Below are positions 50,414 through 59,545 of a DNA stretch of 64,000 nucleotides, one piece after another. The DNA lies in assembly GCF_900187365.1 (NCBI RefSeq), contig NZ_FYDG01000002.1, positions 434,001 through 498,000 of the forward strand, written 5' to 3'. A program made the position numbers and the translations under genes. Each line of letters opens with the position of its first letter. The first letter of the stretch is position 1. The notes under the pieces are model-generated. The model saw nothing but the letters and a program-made list of their open reading frames with translations, was not told the DNA's origin and made no database searches. This DNA comes from Rhodoblastus acidophilus (GTDB lineage Bacteria; Pseudomonadota; Alphaproteobacteria; Rhizobiales; Beijerinckiaceae).

Positions 50414-51832
50414 ATGGCGGTCGAAACAGCGGAGTCGCTGGCGTCCCGGCTAGCGCTGCAACAGCGGGCTTTCCTTCGGGACGGCCCGCCTAGCTTTACG
50501 CAGCGGCGGGATAATCTGAAAAGGCTGGCCCACGCGGTCAAAGCGTGCGCCGACCAACTCGTCCAGGCCGTCTCCGCCGATTTCGGCCAGCGGTCGCGGC
50601 ATGAAACGCTGATGGCCGACATTTTCCCGGTCATCGCCGCCGCCCGCCACGCCCGTTTCCATCTCTGGCGCTGGATGCGGCCGCAGCGCGTCTGGCCGGG
50701 ACTTGAGCTGGCGCCCAGCCGCGCCAGATTGCTGCCGCAGCCGCTCGGCGTCGTCGGCATCGTCAGTCCCTGGAATTACCCGATCAATCTGGCGCTGGCG
50801 CCGCTGGTCGCGGCCCTGGCGGCGGGAAACCGCGCGATGATCAAACCGTCCGAACTCACGCCGCGCACAGCGGAGACGCTGGCGGAGATGCTCGGCGGTC
50901 TGTTCCCGGAGGAGGAGGTCGCCGTCGTCCTCGGCGGCGCGGACATCGGCGCCGCCTTTTGCGAACTGCCGTTCGACCATCTGCTGTTCACCGGCTCGAC
51001 CGAGGTCGGACGCAAGGTTCTGGCCGCCACGGCGCAAAATCTCACGCCGGTCACGCTGGAGCTGGGCGGCAAGTCGCCCTGCGTGATCGCACCGGACGCC
51101 GATCTCACGCAAGCCGCCGCGCGCATCGCCATCGGCAAGCTGCTGAACGCCGGCCAGACCTGCATCGCCCCGGATTACGTGCTGCTGCCCGCCGGAAAAA
51201 CCCAGGACTTCGTACGCCATTTCACCGAGGCGGCGACGGCGCTCTACCCGTCCCTGCTCGCCAATCCCGACTACACCTCGATCGTCAGCGACGCCCATTA
51301 TGCGCGTCTCGCCGGCCTGATCGAGGACGCCCGGCAGGGCGGCGCCGAGATTGTCGTCATCGACCCCGCACGGGAACAGCCGCCCCCGACCAGCCGCAAG
51401 CTGGCGCCGACGCTGATCCTCAATCCCGGCGACCATCTGCGGTCGATGCAGGAGGAGGTTTTCGGCCCGATCCTGCCCGTGCTCGACTACCAGAGCTTTG
51501 ACGCCGCGCTCGATTTCATCAACGCCCGCCCCCGGCCGCTGGCGCTGTATTATTTCGGGCCGGAAGACCTCAATTTGCGCAAGCTGCTGGCTCGGACCCG
51601 GGCCGGCGGCGTCACCGTCAACGAGACCATCAGCCATTTCATCGCCGAAAACCTGCCGTTCGGCGGCGTCGGCCCTTCCGGCATGGGCGCCTATCACGGC
51701 GAGGCCGGCTTCCGCGCTTTCTCGCATGCAAAACCGGTCTTGCTGCAAAGCCGCCTCAACAGCCGTATCCTGTTGCGCCCGCCCTATGGCAAAGTAACTG
51801 AAATGCTACTGCGATTCATGCTGCGGGGTTGA
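50414..51832 (+). CDS. Aldehyde dehydrogenase, coniferyl aldehyde type
   Basis: A 472-residue NAD(P)-dependent aldehyde dehydrogenase. The general base Glu lies in TLELGGKSPC, the catalytic Cys in NAGQTCIAPDYVL, and the cofactor region in SPWNYPINLALAPLVAALAAGN. The overall sequence and C-terminal tail (FLRGPPYGK-like, ending MLLRFMLRG) suit the coniferyl/fatty aldehyde branch. The start ATG at 50414 has GGGAGGA upstream. It lies 64 bases after fixX on the same strand. Read-through from the fix promoter is possible, but a metabolic link is not evident. Confidence 0.88.
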   Translation: MAVETAESLASRLALQQRAFLRDGPPSFTQRRDNLKRLAHAVKACADQLVQAVSADFGQRSRHETLMADIFPVIAAARHARFHLWRWMRPQRVWPGLELAPSRARLLPQPLGVVGIVSPWNYPINLALAPLVAALAAGNRAMIKPSELTPRTAETLAEMLGGLFPEEEVAVVLGGADIGAAFCELPFDHLLFTGSTEVGRKVLAATAQNLTPVTLELGGKSPCVIAPDADLTQAAARIAIGKLLNAGQTCIAPDYVLLPAGKTQDFVRHFTEAATALYPSLLANPDYTSIVSDAHYARLAGLIEDARQGGAEIVVIDPAREQPPPTSRKLAPTLILNPGDHLRSMQEEVFGPILPVLDYQSFDAALDFINARPRPLALYYFGPEDLNLRKLLARTRAGGVTVNETISHFIAENLPFGGVGPSGMGAYHGEAGFRAFSHAKPVLLQSRLNSRILLRPPYGKVTEMLLRFMLRG

Positions 51833-51913
51833 TCGCCCCGGCTGAATCGACTAGCCAGTCAGAATCAAGCGCCTTGCCGGACGCGGGCCGGCGCGCGGGG
51901 ATTTGCCTCAGCC

Positions 51914-54900
51914 ATGTGGATCGTCCGAATCGCGCTGCAGCGCCCCTACACGTTCATTGTGATGGCGCTGACGATTATCCTCGCCACGCCCTACATGCTG
52001 TTGACGATGGCGACGGACATCCTGCCGGACATAAACATTCCCGTCATCAGCGTGATCTGGAACTACACCGGCTTCTCCGCCCAGGAGATGGGCAACCGGA
52101 TCACCGGGCCGGCCGAACGCATCCTCACGACCACGGTGAGCGACATCGAGCATGTCGAGTCGCAATCGTATAACGGCGTCTCCGTCATAAAAATCTTCTT
52201 CCAGCCCGGCGCCAATATCGGCTCGGCCATCGCGCAGACCTCCGCGAGCGAGGCGGTGATGGTCCGCACCTTGCCGACCGGCACCACGCCGCCGCTGATC
52301 CTGACCTATTCGGCCTCGGCAATTCCGGTGACGCAACTCGCCCTGTCCAGCGCGACGCTGCCGGAACAGGCCGTGTTCGACAACGCCACCAACGTGCTGC
52401 GCCCGCAGATCATCACCATTCCCGGCGTCGCCAGCCCCTGGCCGTTCGGCGGCAAGCCGCGCGTCATTTCGGTCGATCTCGACAATTCCGCCCTGCTGGC
52501 CAAGGGCCTGGCGCCGATCGACGTCGTCAACGCCGTCAACGCGCAGAACCTGATCCTGCCGTCGGGCACGGCCAAAATGGGGCCGACGGAATTCATCGTC
52601 GGCGTCAACGGCTCGCCGACGACGGTGGACGGCCTGAACAATCTGCCGGTGCGCACGGTGAGCGGCGCCGTCACCTATCTGCGCGAAGTCGCCCATGTGC
52701 GCGACGGCTTTTCGCCGCAAACCAATGTGGTGCGGCTCGACGGCGTGCGCGGCGTGCTGCAGTCGGTGCTCAAAACCGGCTCGGCCTCCACCCTGCGCAT
52801 CGTCGACAATCTAAAAACCACCTTGGAGCGCGCCACCAAGCTGCTGCCGGCGGACATCACCGTGCGCAGCCTGTTCGACCAGTCGGTCTATGTGCGCGCG
52901 GCCATTTCCGGCGTGGTGAAGGAGGCGCTGATCGCCGCCGGCCTCACCGCGGCGCTGATCCTGCTGTTCCTCGGCAACTGGCGCGCCACCGTCATCATCG
53001 CCATTTCGATCCCGCTGTCGATCCTGTCGTCGCTGCTGGTGCTCGACGCGCTCGGCGAAACCATCAACATCATGACGCTGGGCGGCCTGGCGCTGGCGGT
53101 CGGCATTCTCGTCGACGACGCCACGGTGACGATCGAGAACATCGAGCGCCACATGCATCTGGGGACCGGACTTTACGAGTCGATCTACGAGGGCGCGGGC
53201 GAAATCGCCCTGCCGGCGCTGGTCTCGACCCTGTGCATCTGCATCGTGTTCACGCCGATGTTCTTCCTGGCGGGCGTGTCGAAATTCCTGTTCGTACCGC
53301 TGGCCGAGGCCGTCGTCTTCGCCATGCTCGCGTCCTATCTGCTGTCGCGCACGCTGGTGCCGACCCTCGCTTTGCTGCTGCTGCGCGCCCCCGCCGCCCA
53401 GGCCGGCCGCCGCAACCTGTTCGCGCGGGCGCAAAAGAAATTCGAAGCTTTTTTCGAGAAAGTGCGCGGCTTCTACATCGTGCTGCTCAGCACGCTGCTG
53501 ACCCGCCGCAAGCTGATCGGCGGCGGCTTCATCCTGTTCTGGACCGCCTCGCTCAGCCTCTACGCCACGCTGGGCCAGGATTTCTTTCCGGCGGTGGACG
53601 CGCCGAGCATTCGCCTGCACATGCGCGCGCCGACGGGAACGCGCATCGAGGAGACGGCGCGCATCGCCGACGAGGTCGACGCCTTCATCCGCACGCAAAT
53701 TCCGGCGAACGAACTCGACTCTATTCTCGACAATCTCGGACTGCCCTATTCCGGCATCAACCTGTCCTACAGCAACGCCGGAACCATCGGCACGCTCGAC
53801 GGCGAAATCATGATCGCGCTCAAGAGCGAGCACCGCCCCTCCGGCGAATATGTCCGGCTTTTGCGCAAGAGCCTGCCCGAAAAATTCCCCGGCGTGGAAT
53901 TCTTCTTCCAGCCGGCCGACATCGTGTCGCAAATCCTCAATTTCGGCCAGCCGGCCGCCATCGACGTGCAAATCCTCGGCGCCGACATGCGCCAGAGTTT
54001 TGCGCACGCAGCGGAGATCGCCGAGCAGATCCGCGCGATTCCCGGAGCGGTGGACGTGCATATCCTGCAAAGGCTGGATGCGCCGAGCCTGCGCATCGCC
54101 ATGGATCGCACCCGCGCCCAGCAGGTCAGCCTGAACGCCAACAGCGTCGCCCAGAACGTGCTGATCTCACTGTCGGGCAGCAACCAGACCACGCCGACCT
54201 TCTGGCTCGATCCGCGCAACGCCATCACCTACAATGTCACGGCGCAGACGCCGCAATATCGGCTGACCAATGTGGACGACCTGCTGGCGACGCCGATTTC
54301 GGCGGGGGCGTCGGCCGGCGTCGCGCCGCAATTGCTGGGCAATCTCGCCACCATCCAGCCGGGCGTCGAGGCGGCGCTGATGTCGCGCTACAATCTGCGT
54401 CCCGCCATCGACATTTATGTCAGCATCGAGGGCCGCGACCTCGGCGGCGTCAGCTCCGACGTCGAAAAAATCGTGGCGCAGGCGCGCGCAAAACTGCCGC
54501 GCGGCTATGACGTGTTCCTGCGCGGCCAGGCGCCGACCATGAAAAGCTCCTATCTCGGCCTGGGCGTCGGCGTGCTCGTCGCCATCGTGCTGGTCTATCT
54601 GCTGATCGTCGTCAATTTCCAGTCGCTGCTCGATCCGCTGATCATCGTCAGCGCGCTGCCCGCGGCGCTGGCCGGCATCGGCTGGATGCTGTTCATCACG
54701 GGCACGCCGCTATCGGTGCCGGCGCTGACCGGCGCCATCATGACCACCGGCGTCGCCACCGCCAACTCGATCCTTCTGGTGTCGTTCGCGCGCGAACGGC
54801 TGTCGCAGGGGCTGACGCCGCTGTCGGCGGCGCTTGAGGCCGGGGCGACCCGCATCCGCCCGGTGCTGATGACCGCCTTCGCCATGATCGTCGGCATGAT

Positions 54901-55060
54901 TCCCATGGCCCTGGGCCTGGGCGAAGGCGCCGAGCAGAACGCGCCGCTCGGCCGCGCCGTGATCGGCGGGCTGATCTTCGCGACTTTCTCCACTTTGCTT
55001 TTCGTGCCGCTGGTGTTCGCCGGCGCCCATTCCTTCCGCCGCAGGACGCCCGCGCCGTGA
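51914..55060 (+). CDS. RND-superfamily efflux permease (AcrB-like)
   Basis: A 1048-residue inner-membrane pump with twelve predicted membrane segments and two large periplasmic loops. The N-terminus MWIVRIALQRPYTFIVMALTII and the proton-relay Asp pair in GILVDDATVTIENIERH are the RND hallmarks. The C-terminal half has TGVATANSILLVSFARE. The substrate cannot be deduced. The gene order is permease then adaptor, the reverse of acrAB, and no TolC-type gene is adjacent. The next gene starts with GTG overlapping its stop. Confidence 0.92.
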   Translation: MWIVRIALQRPYTFIVMALTIILATPYMLLTMATDILPDINIPVISVIWNYTGFSAQEMGNRITGPAERILTTTVSDIEHVESQSYNGVSVIKIFFQPGANIGSAIAQTSASEAVMVRTLPTGTTPPLILTYSASAIPVTQLALSSATLPEQAVFDNATNVLRPQIITIPGVASPWPFGGKPRVISVDLDNSALLAKGLAPIDVVNAVNAQNLILPSGTAKMGPTEFIVGVNGSPTTVDGLNNLPVRTVSGAVTYLREVAHVRDGFSPQTNVVRLDGVRGVLQSVLKTGSASTLRIVDNLKTTLERATKLLPADITVRSLFDQSVYVRAAISGVVKEALIAAGLTAALILLFLGNWRATVIIAISIPLSILSSLLVLDALGETINIMTLGGLALAVGILVDDATVTIENIERHMHLGTGLYESIYEGAGEIALPALVSTLCICIVFTPMFFLAGVSKFLFVPLAEAVVFAMLASYLLSRTLVPTLALLLLRAPAAQAGRRNLFARAQKKFEAFFEKVRGFYIVLLSTLLTRRKLIGGGFILFWTASLSLYATLGQDFFPAVDAPSIRLHMRAPTGTRIEETARIADEVDAFIRTQIPANELDSILDNLGLPYSGINLSYSNAGTIGTLDGEIMIALKSEHRPSGEYVRLLRKSLPEKFPGVEFFFQPADIVSQILNFGQPAAIDVQILGADMRQSFAHAAEIAEQIRAIPGAVDVHILQRLDAPSLRIAMDRTRAQQVSLNANSVAQNVLISLSGSNQTTPTFWLDPRNAITYNVTAQTPQYRLTNVDDLLATPISAGASAGVAPQLLGNLATIQPGVEAALMSRYNLRPAIDIYVSIEGRDLGGVSSDVEKIVAQARAKLPRGYDVFLRGQAPTMKSSYLGLGVGVLVAIVLVYLLIVVNFQSLLDPLIIVSALPAALAGIGWMLFITGTPLSVPALTGAIMTTGVATANSILLVSFARERLSQGLTPLSAALEAGATRIRPVLMTAFAMIVGMIPMALGLGEGAEQNAPLGRAVIGGLIFATFSTLLFVPLVFAGAHSFRRRTPAP

Positions 55061-56241
55061 CGAAAAAGAATCATCAATCCATGGGGCTGCAAAGCCCGGA
55101 CGGCCAGATACATCTGCCGAAACGCGGCGGCGTCGCGCGCACCGCCAAGGCGTTCGCCCTGCTGTTTCTCGTCATCCTCGCGGTGGGCGCGGGGAGGGTG
55201 CTGCTCGGACGCGGCGCGGCTCATGCGGCGCTGGAGGAACAATCGGCGCAGGGCCGGAAAATCTTCGTGAGAACCATCGCGCCCACGCCGAGCAAGAGCG
55301 CCAACGCGCTCACCCTGCCCGCCACCCTGCGCGGCGACAACGAAACCGCCATTTACGCTCGCGTCAGCGGCTATGTCCGCGCCTTCGCGGTGGATATCGG
55401 CGCCAAGGTACGCAAAGGCCAGATTTTGGCCGAGCTGGAGACGCCCGAACTCGACCAGCAGGTGGCGCAGGCCAAGGCGCAACTGGAGCAAGCCAAGGCG
55501 AACGTCGCCCTGGCCGAAGTGGCGCTGAAACGCTGGAAAACGCTGTTTTCGCAGAATTCGGTGGCGCGTCAGGATCTCGACACCAAGCAGAACGCGTATG
55601 ACACCTCGGTGGCGCTGCAGAATTCGGCGGAAGCCTATCTGCGGCAATTGCAGGAAACCACCGATTTCAAACATGTGCAGGCGCCGTTCGACGGCGTGAT
55701 CACCGCGCGCAATGTCGATCTCGGCAATCTCATCACCGCCGGCAGCTCCGGCTCGGCCCTGTTCTCGATGGCCCGCCCCGATCCGCTGCGCGTGTTCATC
55801 GACGCGCCGCAGGCTTACGCTGGCGGCATCAAGGTCGGCGACAAGGTCAAGGTGACGCAGCCGGAATTGTCGGGCCAGACCTTCGCCGCCGACGTCACCC
55901 GCATCGCCGGCGCGATCAATGTCGCCACGCGCTCGCAAACCATCGAACTGGCGCTGCCCAACGCGCAAGGCGCGCTGACGCCGGGCGCCTATGTGCAGGT
56001 GTCGCTGCCGCTGCCGCCCAAGGGTCCGCTGTCGATCCCCGCCAACACGCTGCTGTTCCGCTCGGAAGGGCCGAATGTAGCGGTGGTGGACGCCGAAGGC
56101 GTGGCGCATCTGCGCCCGATCAACATCGTCAACGACCTCGGCGCCACGCTGGAAATCGCCGGCGGGCTGACGCCGGAGGAAAGGATTGTGATCAATCCGC
56201 CGGATTCCATCGCCGACGGCGAGAAGGTCAGCGTGCAGTAG
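55057..56241 (+). CDS. RND efflux periplasmic adaptor (membrane fusion protein)
   Basis: A 394-residue membrane fusion protein. An N-terminal membrane anchor (AFALLFLVILAVGAGRVLL) is followed by lipoyl halves (ATLRGDNETAIYARVSGYV and VQAPFDGVITARNVDLGNLI), a coiled-coil hairpin (about 125-185, rich in Ala/Gln/Lys) and beta-barrel and proximal domains. It links the RND pump to an outer-membrane channel. The GTG at 55057 overlaps the pump stop by 4 bases (GTGA), so translation is coupled. Confidence 0.9.
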   Translation: MTKKNHQSMGLQSPDGQIHLPKRGGVARTAKAFALLFLVILAVGAGRVLLGRGAAHAALEEQSAQGRKIFVRTIAPTPSKSANALTLPATLRGDNETAIYARVSGYVRAFAVDIGAKVRKGQILAELETPELDQQVAQAKAQLEQAKANVALAEVALKRWKTLFSQNSVARQDLDTKQNAYDTSVALQNSAEAYLRQLQETTDFKHVQAPFDGVITARNVDLGNLITAGSSGSALFSMARPDPLRVFIDAPQAYAGGIKVGDKVKVTQPELSGQTFAADVTRIAGAINVATRSQTIELALPNAQGALTPGAYVQVSLPLPPKGPLSIPANTLLFRSEGPNVAVVDAEGVAHLRPINIVNDLGATLEIAGGLTPEERIVINPPDSIADGEKVSVQ

Positions 56242-56686
56242 CGGCGCGGCTCGGTTAAAAGTGAAAACGCGGACAGCGCAACATCTTGTTCGTCTTATGT
56301 TCCACGTGAAACGAGGCGAACGGCGGCTCTACGCATAACGGCTTGTTTTACAGCGGAAATTGCACGACCGCGCCAAGGGCGCCGAACCTGCCCGCCACTG
56401 CGAAAGGCGCTGGATTTCGTACGCAACCGGTCGATTGCACAGCCAAAAATCGCACGTTTTTTGCAGGAGTTTGCAGGAAATTCGCGGAATTTTACTGTTT
56501 TTAGGCGTTTTTGAACGCGCGCGTCACAGCCTACGGTCGAATTTCTTCGCAGAAAACCCCACCCCTAATGTTCCAATAACGAATTATTCCCACACGGCCC
56601 TTCCCGGCGGATTGCGGAAGTCCAAGTTTTGCCGATGAAGGGCAGAAATGTCTCGGCAAGCCGTCCAAGGTCTTGGGACGCACGGA
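56242..56686. other. Intergenic region of 445 bases with a parS-like site
   Basis: A long gap between the efflux adaptor and the convergent panB gene, less GC-rich than its surroundings. The only feature I can support is the ParB-binding site at 56298-56313. A 92-codon frame at 56360-56638 has no family features and odd composition, and was not accepted as a gene. No terminator with a T-run is clear. Confidence 0.6.
56298..56313. promoter_or_regulatory. parS: parS-like chromosome partition site (ParB binding)
   Basis: TGTTCCACGTGAAACG matches the bacterial parS consensus TGTTNCACGTGAAACA at 15 of 16 positions, differing only in the last base. ParB spreads from such sites to segregate newly replicated origins, and parS sites cluster near the replication origin. 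It lies in an intergenic gap rather than inside a gene. Function is inferred from the consensus. Confidence 0.75.
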
Positions 56687-57514
56687 TTAGAAACAGTTCT
56701 CCGGAGCAGGAAACGACTTGGCCTTGACTGCATCGATGTAGGCGCGGATCGCGCCGTCGATGCTCGACCGCCCCTCCATGAAGTTGCGGACAAAGCGAGC
56801 CTTTTTTCCGGGAAAGACGCCCAGCATGTCGTGCATCACAAGCACCTGTCCCGAACAATCCGGGCCGGCGCCAATGCCGATCGTCGGAATGTCCAGACTG
56901 TCCGTAACTTCTTTGCCGAGCGGGGCCGGAATGGCCTCAAGAAGCAGCAGCGTTGCGCCCGCCGCCTGAAGCGCCAAGGCGTCGGCCTTCAATCGCTCCG
57001 CGCTCTCTGGCGTTTTTCCCTGCACCTTGAAACCGCCCAATTGATGAACGGCCTGCGGCGTCAGGCCGAGATGGGCGAATACGGGAATGCCGCGCTCGGT
57101 CAGAAACTTCACCGTCTCGACCAGCCAGGCGCCGCCTTCGAGTTTGACCATCTGCGCGCCGGCCCGCATCAATCTCACCGCATTGTCGAACGCGGACTCC
57201 GGCGTGCCGTAGGAGCCGAACGGCATGTCCGCGACCAGCAGGGCCGTCTCGTTTCCGCGCGCGGCGCAAGCCGTGTGATAGGCGATATCGGCAATTGTGA
57301 CGGGCAAGGTGCTGGCATGTCCTTGCAAAACGTTGCCGAGGGAATCGCCGACGAGCAACACGTCGATGCCGCAACGATCCATCAATGAGGCAAAGCTGGC
57401 GTCGTAGCAGGTCAGCACCGCGATCTTTTCGCCTCCGCGTTTCATCGCCAGAAGGGACGGCGCGGTGACAGCCTTGCGCGCGACGCCTGCGCGTTCGCCC
57501 AGATATTCAGCCAT
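56687..57514 (-). CDS. panB: 3-methyl-2-oxobutanoate hydroxymethyltransferase
   Basis: A 275-residue PanB, first committed enzyme of pantothenate synthesis, transferring a hydroxymethyl group from methylene-tetrahydrofolate to 2-oxoisovalerate. Metal and substrate motifs are [42 protein letters not shown] and [15 protein letters not shown]. The length is typical. Start ATG is at 57514, three bases from the thioesterase stop, so the two are likely in one operon. panC is not in the window. Confidence 0.95.
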   Translation of the reverse strand: MAEYLGERAGVARKAVTAPSLLAMKRGGEKIAVLTCYDASFASLMDRCGIDVLLVGDSLGNVLQGHASTLPVTIADIAYHTACAARGNETALLVADMPFGSYGTPESAFDNAVRLMRAGAQMVKLEGGAWLVETVKFLTERGIPVFAHLGLTPQAVHQLGGFKVQGKTPESAERLKADALALQAAGATLLLLEAIPAPLGKEVTDSLDIPTIGIGAGPDCSGQVLVMHDMLGVFPGKKARFVRNFMEGRSSIDGAIRAYIDAVKAKSFPAPENCF

Positions 57515-57516
57515 TT

Positions 57517-57960
57517 CTATTTTTCCACCTTGCCGTGCATGACCATGATTGTTTGCTGCATGAGCCCGCAGAGGGTTTCCTTGCCATCCTTGATGGCGAA
57601 CACGTCCGCCTTGGTGACGATCAGCGTGCGGCCGGGGCGGACGACCTGACCACGGGCGATGAGCTTTTCTCCATCGGCCGGCGCCATCAGGTTCAGCTTG
57701 AATTCGACCGTCAAGACGGAGTCCGTAGCCGGGACCATCGTCATGGCCGCGTAGCCTGCGGCGGAATCCGCGATCATGCCGACAACGCCGCCATGCACAA
57801 AACCATGTTGCTGTTCGACGCCTTGCCAGTGCGGCAAATGAATTTCGGTTCGGCCCTGCTCCACCACCGGAAAAGTGGCGCGAATGAGGCGCATGGCGTG
57901 TTGCCGTTCGAAACTGGCGCGAACGCGTTCGGCGATCTGCGGATCGAAAATGAGGCTCAT
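57517..57960 (-). CDS. Hotdog-fold thioesterase, PaaI-like
   Basis: A 147-residue acyl-CoA thioesterase-like protein. The hotdog signature [23 protein letters not shown] contains the GGV and Asp positions of the PaaI family, followed by [23 protein letters not shown]. It probably hydrolyses an aromatic or short acyl-CoA in the cytosol. ATG 57960 is chosen with AGAAGGGC upstream. The frame continues to 58017 without a better start. It lies between panB and the LysE exporter. Confidence 0.85.
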   Translation of the reverse strand: MSLIFDPQIAERVRASFERQHAMRLIRATFPVVEQGRTEIHLPHWQGVEQQHGFVHGGVVGMIADSAAGYAAMTMVPATDSVLTVEFKLNLMAPADGEKLIARGQVVRPGRTLIVTKADVFAIKDGKETLCGLMQQTIMVMHGKVEK

Positions 57961-57976
57961 GGTTGTGCCCTTCTGT

Positions 57977-58588
57977 TCATGCGAAGCGCTCCGCGACGAG
58001 AACGATGGCGATTGCAATCATCGCCCCGCCCGAAAGACGCCCGATGAGACGGGCCGCCCGTGGACGCGAGCGCAACACCGCTTGAGAGCCATAGCCCACG
58101 AGGAGATAGACCACACCACAGTTGATGATGTGGACGGCGCCCAGAGCGAGGATCTGCGCGGGGACAGGCCAGTTCGCGGACGTCTCGGCGAACTGCGGAA
58201 GGAGGGCCAGAAACAACAGGAAGACCTTGGGATTCAAGCCACTGACGCAAAACCCCTTCGCGACCCAATCCACCCACGTCACAGCCCATTGCGCATCTAT
58301 GGCGCCCGGCGTCGGAGGGGCGATGAGCAGTTGGCCGCCAAGCCACGCCAGATATGCGGCGCCAACGATGCTGAAGACGTTCATGGCTCCGGGCGCGCCG
58401 GTGAGCAGGGCGCCAACGCCTGCGGCGACCACGACCGTCGCAGCGAAATGCCCCAGAAGCAGTCCGGAAACTGCGGGAATCACCGCTCGGCGCATTCCAC
58501 AGGAGATGGCGTAAGCCCAGTCCGCTCCCGGTATGATGACGAAGAGCATGGACAAAGCCCAGAATGAGGCGAGTGCGCTGATGGTCAT
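57977..58588 (-). CDS. LysE/RhtB-family amino acid exporter
   Basis: A 203-residue inner-membrane exporter with about six hydrophobic segments. SMLFVIIPGADWAYAISCGMRRAVIPAVSGLLLGH is the family N-terminal motif, and VSGLNPKVFLLFLALLPQF is the second conserved segment. The family exports amino acids or similar metabolites. ATG 58588 is the conserved start, though the frame extends to 58762. The divergent Lrp-type gene at 58877 is probably its regulator, a common pairing. Confidence 0.88.
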   Translation of the reverse strand: MTISALASFWALSMLFVIIPGADWAYAISCGMRRAVIPAVSGLLLGHFAATVVVAAGVGALLTGAPGAMNVFSIVGAAYLAWLGGQLLIAPPTPGAIDAQWAVTWVDWVAKGFCVSGLNPKVFLLFLALLPQFAETSANWPVPAQILALGAVHIINCGVVYLLVGYGSQAVLRSRPRAARLIGRLSGGAMIAIAIVLVAERFA

Positions 58589-58819
58589 GCCCGGCCCGCT
58601 TGCGACGCCGCGTAATTGGCGGATTGCGGTCTGTTTTCGAAAAAGCCAAGGCGCGCTGGCCCGCGCGATCGCGCCGGCGGAGGCGCCTCGCGCATTTCTC
58701 CGGCTAGCCGCATCGAATGCCCCTTTGTGACTGGAGCGGGCCTCAACAGCCCCGCAAATCAACGAAACAATTTCTAGCGCGACCCGTCTGGCAGTTGCTT
58801 GCGAATTGAGGGGCGATAT

Positions 58820-58854
58820 GGATTATTTCTGGCATAACACGCCCTGAAATATCC
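58820..58854. promoter_or_regulatory. Candidate Lrp-type operator in the lysE-lrp interval
   Basis: GGATTATTTC (58820-58829) and GAAATATCC (58846-58854) form an imperfect inverted repeat around an AT-richer centre in the divergent intergenic region of 288 bases, 23 bases before the regulator start. Lrp/AsnC proteins bind such AT-rich dyads near their own promoters. The remainder of the interval contains no gene I can support. Confidence 0.45.
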
Positions 58855-58876
58855 AAAGAGCAGCATTGGATTGCTG

Positions 58877-59350
58877 ATGATTCTCGACGCGATCGACAAG
58901 AAAATTCTCCGCGTGTTGCAACGGCAAGGCCGCATTCCCAACAACGAACTTGCGGCGTTGGTCGGCCTTTCGCCGTCGCCATGCTTGCGCAGAGTGCGGG
59001 TGCTTGAGGACAAGGGCGTGATCGCGCGATATGCGGCGATTCTTGACCCCGGTCTGGTCGGAATGGGCCTAACCGTGTTCGCGCGCGTCTACCTGACCGG
59101 GCAAGGAGAAGATCAGGTCAATCACTTCATCGAGGAGATCGGCAAACTTTCTCAGGTGGTCGAGTGCCATCTCATGGCGGGCGACTGCGATTTCTTGCTT
59201 CGTATCGTCGCCGAAGACCTTGTCGGATACAGGCGCTTCCAAGGCGAACGTCTGGCGCGCATCAAAGGCGTGCAAAGCATCAAGACCGACATACCCATGC
59301 AGATGGTCAAACAGTCCTGGGAGGTGCCGTTGGCGCCCGATGGCCGTTGA
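58877..59350 (+). CDS. Lrp/AsnC-family transcriptional regulator
   Basis: A 157-residue feast/famine regulator. The N-terminal helix-turn-helix is DAIDKKILRVLQRQGRIPNNELAALVGLSPSPCLRRVRVLEDKGVI (residues 4-50). The C-terminal RAM ligand-binding domain includes VVECHLMAGDCDFLLRIVAEDL and GVQSIKTDIPMQMVK. ATG 58877 is preferred over TTG 58871. It is divergent from the LysE exporter and probably controls it in response to an amino acid. The 195 bases after it to metY hold no gene. Confidence 0.92.
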   Translation: MILDAIDKKILRVLQRQGRIPNNELAALVGLSPSPCLRRVRVLEDKGVIARYAAILDPGLVGMGLTVFARVYLTGQGEDQVNHFIEEIGKLSQVVECHLMAGDCDFLLRIVAEDLVGYRRFQGERLARIKGVQSIKTDIPMQMVKQSWEVPLAPDGR

Positions 59351-59545
59351 AGCTGCAATCCTTGGCCGGATTGCCGCCGTAGCCAACGGCGCCACAATTG
59401 GTGTCTCGTTGATCGTCCGCTTGTTACAAGATTGACGCCAACCGCCCCCCCCATGTCGCAGGACCGCTTCGAGCCGACGCCGGACATCCTCGACGCCCGG
59501 CCTGCGGGCGGCGCTTGAAACCAACCGCCGCCCGCCTGACAAAAC

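Noticed and set aside
56360-56638. 92-codon frame in the parS gap
   Set aside because: No family features, no ribosome-binding site, and a composition unlike neighbouring genes.
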